Program-made: the position numbers and the translations under genes | The notes under the pieces: generated by a model | The model's input: the letters and a program-made list of their open reading frames with translations, nothing else | Database searches by the model: none | What the model was told of the DNA's origin: nothing | Shown here: positions 1 through 12,628 of the stretch, piece by piece | How positions within the stretch are numbered: the stretch's first letter is position 1 | How the letters are laid out: each line of letters begins with the position of its first letter | NCBI RefSeq assembly: GCF_009730915.1 | Contig: NC_052475.1 | Location: forward strand, 31,619,016 to 31,683,015 | Source of the DNA: Dioscorea cayenensis subsp. rotundata | Taxonomy: Eukaryota; Streptophyta; Magnoliopsida; Dioscoreales; Dioscoreaceae | Direction: 5' to 3' | Length of the DNA: 64,000 nucleotides

Positions 1-1980
1 TTACTGCAAACCCCCTCTTTACTGTCAACAAGCAGACTTCCAGACCCCTGGATTTGGCCTTTTGGTTGCAATAAATATTTCTGCAATCTATACACTCAAA
101 ACAGCCAAATTCCTCAGTAAAAATAAACAACATTTATATATGCAGTAAACTGCCGTTGTTATCAGTGAGCATACCCAAATGCATTGCGGAGAACTACACA
201 TTCATCTCGAAGAAATTCAGGAGCTTCCATGCAGTTTCTTGCCCATGCATTTAAACATAATCGGAAACAGGCGTCATATGCTACAAATGTTTGCCATGCA
301 CTCTGAACACTATTAGATCGAAACTCATGCTTAGAGTCATGAAATTGAAATTAAAAAAAATAAAAAATCAACTAGATTTCAGAATCAAAATACCTGGTAG
401 TGAAACATGGAATTTCATCCACCATACTGTTCTTCCAAGCAGGAATCTGAGCTTCACCATCTCCAGGATCACATCTGAATTCAAATCACACACATTTGAA
501 AGAATGCAATGGAAATTAGATGAATGAAATGCATGCTAATACCTTGGCAGTGGCTCATTAGTGTTTTGTGTCTCTCCAGCTATATCCGATGACACATCGA
601 AGCATTCATAGACGACACCCGTATCATCTGCTGAATAAGATCATAACGTAAATTTGGTTGATTGTATCAACTGTTGAATTCTTTTGAATACTTACCCTCT
701 ACATCTAAACAATGTCCTCTTCTTTTTCTGAGTATCGGAGGTGCGCTTGGAGGAGTTTGTAACTCTTCAAACTTCAAATGCATGAACTCAGTACGAAGAT
801 GACCCTGCTGTGCAACCAGATTGAAAGATTAAAATTACTGATCATAAACTGAAGATTCTATCAATCTATCGTACCGGCACTAAAGTATCATCAGCAGCAA
901 TAGAGTTTACAACATTTGTGCGCATGAATCTTGCTTCAACATCAACCATAAGATTCTCCTTGGACTGTCCTCGAACCAAAGTTCGCTTGGAGGAACCATC
1001 TGATTTTTTTACTGACTCATGGCTTGTTTTCGTATTCATTTCATCATTGGAAATTCTACTTTTTGGCCTCTCAAACAGTTCGGAGTCACTAGAGATCAAA
1101 CTTTCCTCACCTAATGTGTCATAATGGTCAGTATAAAAACCTTCAGGAACAGAAGCTACACTCTCATCCTGTTCATCCTCTGAATCTAATGAAATGTTAG
1201 CATGAGGCACTAGCAAACCCGAATAGAATTTCACCGGTGGCAATCTTTTCGGCGATAAGAAACTATTTGTTTTGCAAACCAAGGGTGAGTTCGGAGCAGG
1301 ATCAAGGGGGAACTTCTCTATTAATGGTGGACGTGCTGTTTGTTCAACCTCTGAACCCTGCATACATGTTAATATAGTGAAACTTTAACACAAACAATTC
1401 TTGAGAGATCAATTTATTGATTATAATTGAAAATTGTTATGTTTGTTTTAGTGATGCATTGAGTTCTTGATTGATAATTTCAATCAAGAAAGTGATAAAT
1501 GATTCATATCCAATTCAAGAAACATAAACATAAAAGTTTTCAAATCAAAAGGAAGTAAGGAACTCAAATGAAGTTGCAGAGGAATCAAATCAAGCACAAT
1601 GAAAGAACTAGAGTGCTTCAAACAATATTATATTTAATTCAAGAACCATAAATATACAAAAGACTTGAATCAGTAGGAACTCAAATGGAATTACAGCACA
1701 TCAAAACCAAAAAGATTCAAAGAAGAACTACTCATTTAAATTCTTTCATTAATAAATCAAAATCTTGAAAGAGAATCCAAAGCAAGACCCAAACAAAGAA
1801 ACACAAGATGAAATAAGAAAAAATTAATAAGCTCAAAACTACTCAAAAAAGAACACCAAAAAAAGAAGAAAGAAAAAAAAACTGAATATAAAAGACCAAA
1901 ATTTGCAGAAATTTATAGATTATTCAGCTCACTTGTTTGATCCAGCTGATGGCCTTCTCATCCAATCCCTCTGTAAACAT
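1..1980 (-). CDS. Unrecognised conserved-looking plant gene, 5' part (runs off the window at base 1)
   Basis: I do not recognise this gene. Seven coding exons can be joined in frame: 1933-1980, 875-1357, 696-807, 543-627, 394-474, 175-300 and 80 down to the window edge. The start at 1980 gives MFTEGLDEKAISWIKQ, spliced in phase 0 to GSEVEQTARPPL. Exon 2 (161 codons) is serine- and acid-rich and looks disordered, with a proline-rich patch and an ESVASV stretch. Later exons become more folded in character, with several Trp and Cys (for example ACFRLCLNAWARNCMEAPEF in exon 6). Exon 6 needs a GAG acceptor at 301-303, and exon 7 is the least certain. There is no signal peptide. Upstream, 2021-2056 reads as a CT-rich pyrimidine patch on the gene strand, which suits a plant 5' leader. 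The gene model is fairly safe; the function is unknown. Confidence 0.7.
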
Positions 1981-2020
1981 CTTTGCTTTCAGGGTCTCTA
2001 GTTCTTCTCAATGTTCAGAA

Positions 2021-2056
2021 AGAAGAAGAAGAAGAAGGAGGAGGAGGAGGAGGAGT
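2021..2056 (-). promoter_or_regulatory. CT-rich tract in the leader of the first gene
   Basis: On the minus strand this is a run of CTC and CTT triplets, 41-76 bases upstream of the ATG at 1980. Pyrimidine patches of this kind are common in plant core promoters and 5' leaders. It is also a simple repeat and could vary in length. Confidence 0.4.
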
Positions 2057-3317
2057 GGGGAACGTGAAGCTGAGGAGCGGGCGGAAGTAACGGCTAGTTG
2101 GGATTTTGAATATCTGGGGACTTTTTGCAAATAACTCCCTTTCTATTTATTGCAAATATACCCTTTCAAAAGTTTTTTAAAAAATTTTCATAATTAGAGC
2201 CTCCCAAAACCACACTTTTATAGAATCCGAAGTAGGGCAGAAATAATGAAATAAAAAAAACATTTTTTTTTTATATGCCAGAGAATATAAAACAAGAGAA
2301 TATTTTTAAAATTTTAAAATTTATAAAAAAAATTATTATGAGAAGTTATTTCCACACATATTTATTGGGTTGTATTCTTCTACACAAATTACCCTTCCAA
2401 AAACAGTTATTCTTAATATATAGATATATGATGAACTAATTTATTCTGATTATATAGAATATTTGACTAAAGAGCTCATACATCAGTATTATCGGCTCTA
2501 TTGTGAAAATAAATATGAAAAATTTAAAAAATTTTGTATTCGAGTTTTGTTGGATGCAGCGTTGGTAACAAATAGTTTTGTTGGATGCAGTGATAGTAAC
2601 AGATCCCCAATTGTGAGTGTGAATTTACTGTCCAAATCCTATATTGCCAGATCAAAATATTCAAGCGGGATGATCAATTTTAAGTTCATATGCATGCTCC
2701 TAATATATATATCTCTTTTCGTTTTGGTTTATATATACATTAAAATGTTCCAATAATAAATATATGATTAAATATTACAAGATCAACAAAAATACATCTA
2801 CATGTCAAAATAGCCAACAGTTATGTCAACCTTCATTTCCTAAAATACCCCTATTACATGGGCATCATGATTACTTCAAATAGAGAGTCAATGTAACTAA
2901 TGTATAGTAAAAATATAACTTCTTTTTCTTTTTGACTGCACTGGTTTATGCAGATGTCTCAGAGCTTCATGTCAGTCTCTGTTTTTTTTTTATCATCCAC
3001 TTTGAAAAAGAGAAATAAGAAGAGAAAGTAATAAATAAATAAATAAATAAATAAAAGAAGAAAAAAAAACATGGTTTTGCTGCCAACTCAGTATGTGGGT
3101 TGAAATGGGGGCAGCAAAGCCACCATGCCATGATACCATCTCAAACGTTTCAAATTCAATGCCACCTTTTTCTCTCTTTCAATTAATTAATTATGTTATT
3201 TTTTACATGTACACCTTTTATAGAAATTTTGTACTACACTTATCAGCACCCTATAAATTGACATTGAAAATTGGGGGATTTTGAGATTTTGTAAAATATA
3301 AATTAAAAAAATCTTAA

Positions 3318-3696
3318 ATTTTGGTTTATTTTACCCATGTAGGTAATATATATTACATGTATAATATTTGAGTTAAAGTTGAAGTCCCTCTTCAGAAAGA
3401 GTCTAACAAATTTTTGAGTCAAAGTTGAAACCGTACCGCCGGTGGATCGGTGGCCGATGGCTGAATCGAAAAAGAGAGAGATTATTTACAATGAGAAAAT
3501 ATTCCATTTTTGGTTTATTTTACCCATGTAGGTAATATGTATTGCATGTATAATATTTGAGTTGAAGTTGAAGCCCTCTTTAGAAAGAGTCTAACAATTT
3601 TTTGAGTCAAAGTTGAAACCGTACCGCCGGTGGATCGGTGGCCGATGGCTGAATCGAAAAAGAGAGAGATTATTTACAATGAGAAAATATTCCATT
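3318..3696. repeat. Tandem duplication, 2 copies of about 189 bp
   Basis: Copy 1 (about 3318-3507) and copy 2 (about 3508-3696) both run from a TTTTGGTTTATTTTACCC start to GAGAAAATATTCCATT. They share a GC-rich core, ACCGCCGGTGGATCGGTGG, which stands out in this AT-rich spacer. There are only a few substitutions and one single-base gap, so the duplication is recent. Confidence 0.9.
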
Positions 3697-4405
3697 CTTA
3701 ATAGAATATTTTTTTTAAGCCATAATACCTATATTATGTCATAATTTTATACTTTAAAATAAAGACCCAAACAATCTATATAGCATAATTATCAGATAAT
3801 GTTAAATTATGACATATTGTATGAATTATTATGCCATAATTTTGGTCTTTCGAAACATGCCCCTAAATTAGAATAGCTTTGTATAAATGTAGGAACCTTA
3901 AATTTATATGTTATGTCAAAATTTTTTTGGAGATATATTTATTTAGTTGAATTGCTTTTATGGAAATGTAATAGGAATTCACTTTTAAAATAAAAGCAAA
4001 AATTATTAAAAGATGGCCTACAGGCTTCATATATGTACAATAAGTAGAGGAAATTAAATATGCCATGTGAATCAACAAATCAGGCCCGGGATTGACTCAA
4101 ATTTGTCTCATTTTCTTACTATGTCTATAAATAAAAAGTCATCATTTTTGTCAACTTAGTCATGATCATTATTATTATTATTGTTATTTTACCAAATATC
4201 AAAAGTAATTGTGAGAGACTTGCATAAGAATGGAGCAAGCTCAACAAATATTTATGCCTTTACTTTACATGGACTTTAGGATTTAATTTTGAATTCTCTC
4301 CAAAATGAATATCATACGTGTGAAATTTGGTACTAATAGACTAAAAAACTGTTGATTATTATTATTATTATTATTTTTTTCATATATAGTTTAAAAACTT
4401 ATAAT

Positions 4406-4412
<7 letters not shown>

Positions 4413-4460
<48 letters not shown>
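4413..4460. repeat. AT dinucleotide microsatellite
   Basis: A nearly pure TA run of more than 40 bases. Similar runs occur at 24209-24240, 21495-21532, 47612-47645 and 46560-46582, several of them inside introns of the protease genes. Confidence 0.9.
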
Positions 4461-4462
<2 letters not shown>

Positions 4463-5357
4463 GACTGATATACATTGAAGGGTCTTATAAAATTTGTAAA
4501 TAAAATCTTTAAAGATTTTGAAAACATTTCAATTAATCTTGAAATCTTCATAAGTTTCATGTAATTTCAAAAGTTACCATTTTTGAAAGAGTTCCAAACA
4601 AAAAAGACAACAAATAATTAATATGGAAGATAATAACTTGTTATACAGTTTTTATTTTTTAATATATTTGACTTTTAGGAAAGTGTATTATTAGTTTTTA
4701 AAATCATCACTAAATGTAATAAATGAAAAAAAAAAGAAGGTAAAAGTAAAATTTCAAGGTAATTATAACTTGGGGCAAAGCAAATGAAGCCATTTATAGA
4801 ACTAGAAAGGGATCACAAACTCAAGAAAGAGACAAACATAAAACACACAAACCCTAGGTTCAACCATCACTAATCATGCAAATTATTGCACAAGAACTTT
4901 GATTCCTGAAAGCACCACATGACCAAATCATATGATTAAATTTATTTCATTAAATCAATAATACAAAGGTCGTTAATTGTTTAGCTTGATCATAAAACTA
5001 AACTTAAGATTAAGACAAAGACCGAAAGTAATTTACAATTAAAGATGGAGCAACTAACTTCTTTTTAATAACTAAGACAAATAAATAATTGAGAATGAGT
5101 ATAACCATATATTAATTTGTGGTGATTGTTTAAAAAAATAAAAATATAAATTTTGGTTGGTAGATAAACCAAAGAAAAACTTTATAAATTCAAAATATTC
5201 ATTTTATTTTATATTAATTTTACAGAATATAAGAAAGCCATTTTGAAGATATACATAGTATGAAAGTAATACCTTAATACACTTATGCCCTGATTTTGTG
5301 TGATCTGAAATTTAAATAAAAACATCTTATGCGGGAGATTTGGTGTCTCTGATTTTG

Positions 5358-5455
5358 TGTGAGCTAAGATTTTTAAGATTTCAATAAAAGGACCATATGC
5401 AGGACTCTATGTGAGCTAAGATTTTTAAGATTTCAATAAAAGGACCATATGCAAG
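5358..5455. repeat. Tandem duplication, 52-bp period
   Basis: The segment TGTGAGCTAAGATTTTTAAG and the following bases to GGACCATATGCA occur at 5358 and again at 5410 with no visible change. The duplication lies just upstream of the RING gene leader. Confidence 0.85.
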
Positions 5456-5940
5456 AGATTTGGAGATTTGATGTAAATAGATTAAGAGGTTGGTCATTAA
5501 CTATGTATTCATTTATTTAGATAATTGAACTGAAAAGTCTCTCAAATATCAAAGAGAAGACTTCTTGAGAAGAGGATTCAAATAAAAAATCTCTGTAAGT
5601 TGGAGAAGTTGATACATCAAAAGCTCTGCATGGCAACAGCCCAACAACAGTCATTTGAACGACAAATAAATAAATAAATAAACAAGAAAAAGGAGAGAGA
5701 GATAACTTGCAGTTGAGAATAATGGAATGGGGACAACTTTTGCAGTAAAAAGAAAAAAAGAAAAAGAGGAAAAGTTGGCAATTTTTTATGGGTACACAAG
5801 AATAAAGCAAAGAACAAGAGAACACACCACACCACAAAACAAGCAGAGAAGAGCAGAGAAGAGAAGAATCTCTGTGTTTTCTTCTCTTTTTCCAAGCATA
5901 AGAACAGCAAAACAATTCTAGAAAGAAGTGGTTGCAAAAA

Positions 5941-8428
5941 ATGGGAGGAAGATGGGCTTCAAGATGGAGAAGAGCTGCAAACAAGATTGGACTTCCATGT
6001 GTTTCATTCTCTTCTACAAATCATGCTCCTCATCTTCAACAACAACCCAAAACTGTATCTTCTTCTTCTTCTTCTTCTTCTTCTCTGTCTCTTTGCTCTG
6101 TTCTACATTGTGATGTATGCTGTGCATTGTTCTCTAATTATTGTTTTCCTTTCTTTGTTTTTGTTTTCCATTCTCACATGTTCTCTGTTCTACATTCTTT
6201 TCTTTCATTCTATGAATGTTGCATTTTTTTTTTAAAAAAAAAAATTTATGTCTCTTATGTTCTGTTCTACATTATCTTCTTCATGTTTGAGAAAGAGAAA
6301 AAAGTTTTTATCATTAAAATTTATGTGTCACTGTGCATTGTTCAGATCTCAAGTTCTGTAGTTTCAAAGGATGCAGAAACCAGTGGACTGTCTGCTAACA
6401 AGGCATGCTCTCAACCATTTCTTTTCTTTTTGTCTATTTGTTTGTTTTTTTATATTATTTTTTTAATTTTCAACACCACATAATATTTTACTATATTTAG
6501 AGAAACTTCTAAATTGGTGGTATTTATTTATTCTTGGAATTTGAATTTAAAAAAGGTGCACAAAAATGAAGAACACTAAAAATGAGTACAAAACTTTCAT
6601 AACATGTTTTCTTCTAGACTATACACATGGCTAGCCTTTTTTATTGCATTTTTTTTTTCATGTGTTCTAATTACATATATACATACCAATATAAAGGTGT
6701 ATTTGCAATTAAATTAGGTTATGTAAAAAAGAAATCCAAAAAATAATTAAAAAAAAAATAAAAGGAAGAGAAATGGCGAGAATGGGGACCAAGTAAGATG
6801 GGAATGATGGACCCATCTGACTCTTTGGTGGTGTGCAGTGTGCACTACTCCAAAGTAAAAGGACCCACAAAAAGACTTTGGCATGCATTGTCTTTGTTTT
6901 TGGACTGCATCCACATATTCTTCTCAATTCAAACATTTACAATCCCCTTCCATCTTCCCTTTTTATTTTTATTTATTTATTTTCATTGTAGTATAATTAT
7001 TAATATTTTCAAATGAATGATGAATGAATGCATATCTAGATTTGATGGTGGATGTTATTGGTACAAATTAAACTTGTTTAGCTTGTTTTTGTCTAATCAT
7101 TTGTAGTAAATTTTAAATAAATTCACGGAAATACGCAGAATTTATGTGCGATATGTCTAGAGCCACTACGAGCTAGCGGAGACGGAGATGATAGTGGTGG
7201 TGGTGGTGGTGGTGGCGGTGGTGGCGAAAGCGGAGCCACGGTATTCACCGCGCAATGTTGGCACTCATTTCACTTCACATGCATTGCATCAAATGTGAGA
7301 CATGGTAACATGACATGTCCAATTTGCCGGGCTCATTGGCCTAATCTTCCCCGGGGTCTTGCACCGCCATGCCATCGGAATGATCCGATACTTCGTATTC
7401 TTGATGACTCTATTGCCACATCTCGTGTCAACCGCCGCACCTCCCTCCGGTCCACTCGATACAATGATGATGACCCTGTCGAGCCTGACATTAGCCCACC
7501 GGGTCCACATCTTGACTTTGCTCTGATACCATGTCCAGTGTCATTAAACACCTCACCAAACTGTCTGAACCAGAACAGGTTTTACCTGTCGGTTAGACTT
7601 GCTCATCAGCAGGCTATGGACATTGTGTTAGTAGCAAGTCCAAATGGTCCTCATTTACGGCTCCTCAAACAGGCCATGGCATTGGTTATATTTTCACTTC
7701 GATCGGTTGATCGATTAGCCATTGTGACATACTCATCGTCAGCGAGCCGAGCTTTTGCCTTGAGGCGAATGACGGCTCACGGAAAACGGACCGCATTGCA
7801 AGCCATTGACAGGTTGTTCTACATGGGTGAAGCAGATCCTGTTGAGGGTCTAAGTAAAGGTGTTAAGATTTTGGAAGATAGGAGTCACCAGAATCCTTTA
7901 GCTTGCATTATACACCTTTCGGATAGTCCGACGAGAGCCTATGCCAATGATGAACTCATGGTTCATTTCCCGGTCCATCGGTTTCATATCGGGTTTGGGT
8001 ACGGGCTGTCCAATGGGTTTGTGATGCATGAGTTTGAAGAGTTCTTAGCAAAGTTGCTTGGGGGTGTTGTAAAGGAGGTTCAGCTGATGATTGGAGACAA
8101 TGCAGGTTGGATAAGGCTAGGGGAGCTACGTGGAGGCGAAGAACGAAGGATTCCGGTGGATGTGATGAGTAATGACTGCATGTTTGTTTGTGTTGGATAT
8201 AGTTTCATTGAAGGAGGAGGAGATGAAGAGAGAATGAGGGCCGGAGAGGTGGTGGTGGAGGTTGGAGAAAAGAGTGAAAGAGGCTGCAGAGTATGTGGGG
8301 TCAGAGACCGGGAATTGATCGACGAGGGAAGTGCCCAGGGCCGTCTAAGTAATGTGCATCGACGGGACTATCTTGATCCATTCATGGCACGACGGTGGGC
8401 AAAACATTTGCATGGTTATAGGGCTTGA
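5941..8428 (+). CDS. RING-H2 / VWA-like E3 ubiquitin ligase, WAV3/EDA40 type
   Basis: Three exons join in frame: 5941-6114, 6346-6402 and 7139-8428, about 506 residues. Exon 1 opens MGGRWASRWRRAANKIGLPC, a basic N-terminus followed by a serine run coded by a TCT repeat. Exon 2 ends at AAG followed by GC, which implies a GC-AG intron, and joins to NLCAICLEPL. The RING-H2 finger spans about residues 79-127: CAIC, a glycine-rich loop coded by GGT repeats (7192-7227), CWHSFHFTC, then CPIC. A VWA-like domain follows from about residue 235. Its MIDAS motif is not canonical: the usual DxSxS position reads VASPNG and the GGT position reads GEAD. The protein ends LHGYRA. WAV3-family ligases act in root gravitropism and growth; assignment to a subgroup is from memory. 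Start and exon 1 donor (6115) are less certain than the last exon. Confidence 0.8.
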
Positions 8429-8724
8429 TGTTATGCATAGTGTTCATTCAAAGACTCATCATACAAAGTTCATCCCAGGTAAGACCATCATCCTGTTCAT
8501 TCATATACGCTCTCTTCACCATCTTGTGTTCTACCTGTTGAGTGTGGATCATTTGATGTCCATTTGTAACAAAATTTTATTGCTATGTTAAAGATACATT
8601 ACAAGTCAATCATCTTCTCAGAAAGAAAAGAGCATTCATATTCAAGCAGTTTGACGAATCTGTTCATTTGACAAAAGAGAGCAGCTTCCTTACTCTGCAG
8701 CGTTATGTGATGTCTGGTATCATA
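8429..8724. other. Convergent 3' spacer between the RING ligase and THO3
   Basis: The stop of the plus-strand ligase (8428) and the stop of minus-strand THO3 (8725-8727) are 296 bases apart, so the two 3' UTRs probably meet or overlap. No other feature is visible. Confidence 0.6.
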
Positions 8725-11700
8725 TTAGCTGCTCTCGAAACCGAATATTCGAAATACTCCTGTGATTTGCATTCAGTATGTTAAAATCATGCCAAATCCA
8801 TTTGGATTGGTTATTAGTTAAACAAACTTCGTGTGAGCAGGTAGGTACCTTCGTCATTCTGATACTTATTCTTGTCATCACCAGCATAAGCGAGCAAGTT
8901 ATATTTTGGATTCCACTCCACGCTATTCATAGGAGATTTGCATGCAATCTGATGAGCTGTTCGACCGGTCTGCACGTTGGTCTGGCAAAACAAGAGGATC
9001 ACAATACAAGTAAAAATCCCCTAGCACATAAATTGCAGATTAATGAACATGCATAGGTTATAAGTCCATTCGTAAATACAATTTCAACGAAGGTGTCTTC
9101 ACTCGCTGACGCAAGATACTCTCCAGTGTAATTGAAGCTCACTGTTCTAACAGGCCATCTGCACAAAAGTCAAAACTGAAGAGTTAAGCATTACCTATTA
9201 AAACATTTTTGTGTTACGAATCAATGTTCACCCAACTTAGTTGAACTATAATATCTTACATCCACATGGAATAGGTTATCATCTTTGAAAGGATGCATGA
9301 CATAAATAAATCAGATGCATGTAAAGCTTACTCAAGTTTTGTGAATGTCCGAACGCACAGCATCTCCTTTATATCCCAAAGGCTGACCAGAGAATCAGCA
9401 CTGCCGACAGCAAAAAATCTGCAATTGTCAAAAGTAAACAAAGTGTTGTGTCATGTCTTGATGAAAGTTCAGACAACTTAAGATGCTTAAGTCATGTTTC
9501 ACAACTCTCTTTTCTTTTTCGGTTCATAAATACCAGGCTAACTGAAACAACAATAATCAAACAAATTAGACAATCCAGACAAGCAAACTTATTAATAAGA
9601 CACTAGTGACATCTTGGTATCTTAGAAATTCCTTGAGAAACAACACTTGGCGTCACCTATATGTTCACATAATTTTACTTTCTTTTACCTAACAAGCTGC
9701 AAACTAGATGGGTCAAGTCACAGCACCCCAAACAGAGAGTACATTGTAAATTTCTGGAGAATCTGCTTCTGTAATTACGAGAAACTAGACAGGTACAGTC
9801 CAGGGTTATTTTGTTTATACCGAAGCTATCTAGTAACTAGAAGAAAAGGGTTATATGAAAACACCTGCAAAAGTCTGAATTTTACAAGAATGCTGTTTCG
9901 TCATTCCTTTTTATTAGCGAATCTACCACTTTCCTGGTACCCAGAAACAAACCAGAAAGAAAGAAAATAGCAATAAGTTCATTCAAAGTTATTCAAGTCA
10001 CCTTCCAGTGGGATCCATAGCAATACAGTAGCAACCCGCTGTATGAGCCATTAAAGTATGAAGCACATTAAGTGATGGATAAGACTGTACTTCCACAGTA
10101 CCTGCAGAACCAGTAAGAATTATTCATTCTGTACGCTTTTGAAGGAAATTGATTGAAGGCTGTCATTATGAGAATAAGTCCTGGGGACTAGGTTGATATT
10201 TGGACAATATATCGAGCTTGAACATCATTCTTGATTTAAAAAAAAAAAGTTTAAAACATTGATTCTTACCATTCCCTGTGGTGATAAAAAATAGGTCTCC
10301 AGTAATGTTCCAAGCTATCTCATTTATCTGTGGAAACAGCCATAAGGTGTCAGAGGAGCACTAAGTAAATGGAAGAAAATTTTCTGATCACAGACATTAA
10401 AGCAGCGGTAAAGAATAATGCTTCAAATTAATAAACTTATGCAGTAAATGGAATTTATTTTTATATATTGAAGTATAAGTATAAACTCGATCATGAATAT
10501 CTGATAGTCAAAAATGGTCCAATCACAATGCAACATTTCAAAGAAAGAAATCTGGTTACGTTAAGATTGATTAAATGGCAGAATAAGAATTTGATCAGGA
10601 TATTATTCATCAAGCAAAGTCATAAAAACTAAGAAAAGTGTATCATATAGTGTTAAACTAAATAAGATAGGACATTGATAGAGTTTGTAATGGAGTCGCT
10701 ATTTCAATCAAAATTACCTCATAATTAAATTTGCGTCTATGTATTGGTTTGAACTTACGCACATCCAGTATAGTTAGTTCATCCTCCTGCAATAAAACTA
10801 ATTAGCATCAATAAACACTTCGATCATATTTAGTACAGTTTAGAAATCAACAATTTAACATAGACAAGTATCATAAATACAAATATGAAAAAAAAAAGGC
10901 AATAAACTAGGGATGATTTCACTTCACTGGTTGATGACCAGAACAAAATTTGGCTGGTGTTCTTTTTATGATAATCAGATGAAGAGAGAGATTGAAAAGG
11001 GTAAACCAATTTCTTTATAATTAGGTTATTGTGTTAAAGTCTATTCATTAAATTAAGTTAACAGCAAATTGAACATAAGCTAAATCAACATAATAATGGT
11101 TGCATTCTCCTGATAGGATTTTAAAGACAAGTTTATATAAGAAAGTTACCAAACACAAGAAGCAATAGCAATACCAAAAGTAAGCTGCTCTCTTGTTTTT
11201 GTACGCACATGAAAGACAGACTGCATGTCTTGAGAGACATTATAATACAACTAGTCTCCAATAGCAATGTGGAATTTTTGTGTACCTTGTTTCCAACAGC
11301 CAAGTGTGTCCCATCTGGGTTGTATGTGATATTGATGTTTTCTCCACTAAGCTCAGCTTGTTGAGAGCACCTTCCAGCTAGTAAATCAGATGTTAGTAGA
11401 CATAGGGAAACTAATAACAATCCATCTACTTGGATTGAGCAATTGGTAGATGATTGATAGGGAAAAGATACTGAGACATTCACAATCATGTGAACTACAC
11501 AATATTTCAAAGAAAATTTGTGCAATTAAACAACTAATTAGAAGGCATGGATCCAACACACTTACTACGAGCATCCCAAAGACGAACAGTCTTGTCCCCA
11601 GCTGCAGTTGCAACTAAATCAGCATGCTTAGGATCCCAACACAGCTGATCAACACTGTCTGTGTGCCCTTTCAATTCAATATCTTTAACTTTTCCCTACA

Positions 11701-12270
11701 CACAAAAGCAAGCGAGTCAATGAAATCCAAAAACTCATTGCAGCGCTTCATTGATTTATTTTAACATTATACTATCTAAAATAACATCTTTAAACCTCAG
11801 ATGTGATCCAATTTTCACTACAAAAAAAAAAGAAATAGGCACCTAAAACAAATACAATGGAAGACAAGAGTTCATCTTTTTCGCTTTCTTTTAAAAATTA
11901 CACATTTTTATCTTAAAATAAAGAGAATCAAAACTTTACATGGCCATGGGGATCAATGTTCCAAACGCGAGCAGTGTGATCAATGGAACCAGAAGCGAGC
12001 TTTGTGCCAGTGATGTTCCACGCCACAGAATGTACCTTCATCCGCACAATTTCACCATCAAATCAATCTCAAAACTCCTCATAAAAATTCAAATAAAATC
12101 GCAAACTTTGCTTCCTAAAACCCTAAATTAAGCAACACAACCATACTAATTCCAACTTTAAATCCAAAAAAAAAAAAAAGGAGAAGAAAAAGAAGAAAAG
12201 GCACCTTCTTCTTGTGGCCTTGGTACTCTCTAGAGACGAGATTCTTGAAATTTATAGGCTTCTCCTCCAT
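8725..12270 (-). CDS. THO3: THO complex subunit 3 (TEX1), WD40 protein
   Basis: Eleven exons join with consistent phases: 12205-12270, 11940-12035, 11566-11695, 11286-11377, 10718-10786, 10270-10327, 10002-10101, 9332-9418, 9080-9158, 8849-8981 and 8725-8759. They give 945 nt, or 314 residues, about the family's usual length. The start MEEKPINFKNLVSREYQGHK is followed by WD repeats, for example SGSIDHTARVWNI, TAAGDKTVRLWDA and GSADSLVSLWDI, then VEWNPKYNLLAYAGDDKNKY and the C-terminus GVFRIFGFESS. THO3 is the beta-propeller subunit of the nuclear THO/TREX complex, which couples transcription to mRNA export and, in plants, supports small-RNA precursor handling. The gene looks intact. Its upstream region is shared with an SmD1-like stump on the other strand. 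Confidence 0.95.
12118..12126 (+). promoter_or_regulatory. Telo-box motif (AAACCCTAA) in THO3 intron 1
   Basis: The sequence AAACCCTAA is exact. Related AGCCCTAA and ACCCTAG words occur at about 12370, 12491, 12531 and 12584 in the divergent spacer. Telo-boxes near transcription starts are typical of plant translation and RNA-processing genes, which fits THO3 and SmD1. Functional use here is inferred. Confidence 0.4.
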
Positions 12271-12628
12271 TCTTCTTCTCTACCATTGCCCTCATTTTCA
12301 GATGATATAAACCGGAACTGAAGCTCCACTGCCGTTTCCCCGAAACGTAGAGTCCGCGTTTCCCTTCAAAGCCCTAATTTTATAAATAAAAATAATAAGA
12401 AAATAGATTTTTCTTGAAATTAAAGTGGAGAAATAAATATTTTTTTATTAATAAAATTACCCAAAATTTAAATAAAAACTTATTTTATAGAGCCCTAATT
12501 TAGCCGATAAGCAACGGTCCAGATTTAAAGCCCTAAACTCATCGAACGGCTGAGTCGGAATATCTCTATCTACGGATTCTGGAACCCTAGAGGGCGCTCT
12601 CTTGATCTCTCTCTCTCTTTCGATCGGG
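12271..12628. promoter_or_regulatory. Divergent promoter between THO3 and the SmD1-like stump
   Basis: The two ATGs lie 358 bases apart on opposite strands. The spacer carries repeated GCCCTAA/ACCCTA words and a CT-rich stretch (12608-12619) just before the plus-strand ATG, all usual for housekeeping plant promoters. Confidence 0.5.

Larger units (their letters stand above)
2135..5920. other. AT-rich intergenic region, no gene seen
   Basis: The spacer holds no ORF with protein-like composition. It contains a 189-bp tandem duplication (3318-3696), short ATT runs, a long AT microsatellite (4413-4460) and a 52-bp tandem duplication (5358-5455). The last 100-150 bases, rich in AG and ending at 5940, are probably the leader of the RING gene. 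Confidence 0.7.

Noticed and set aside
2463..2756. Plus-strand open frame of 97 codons in the first spacer
   Set aside because: AT-rich, Ile/Tyr-heavy, no domain, and interrupted by repeats typical of noncoding DNA.
5517..5984. Minus-strand open frame of 155 codons upstream of the RING gene
   Set aside because: It is the complement of the AG-rich leader and has a low-complexity Phe/Ser/Leu composition.
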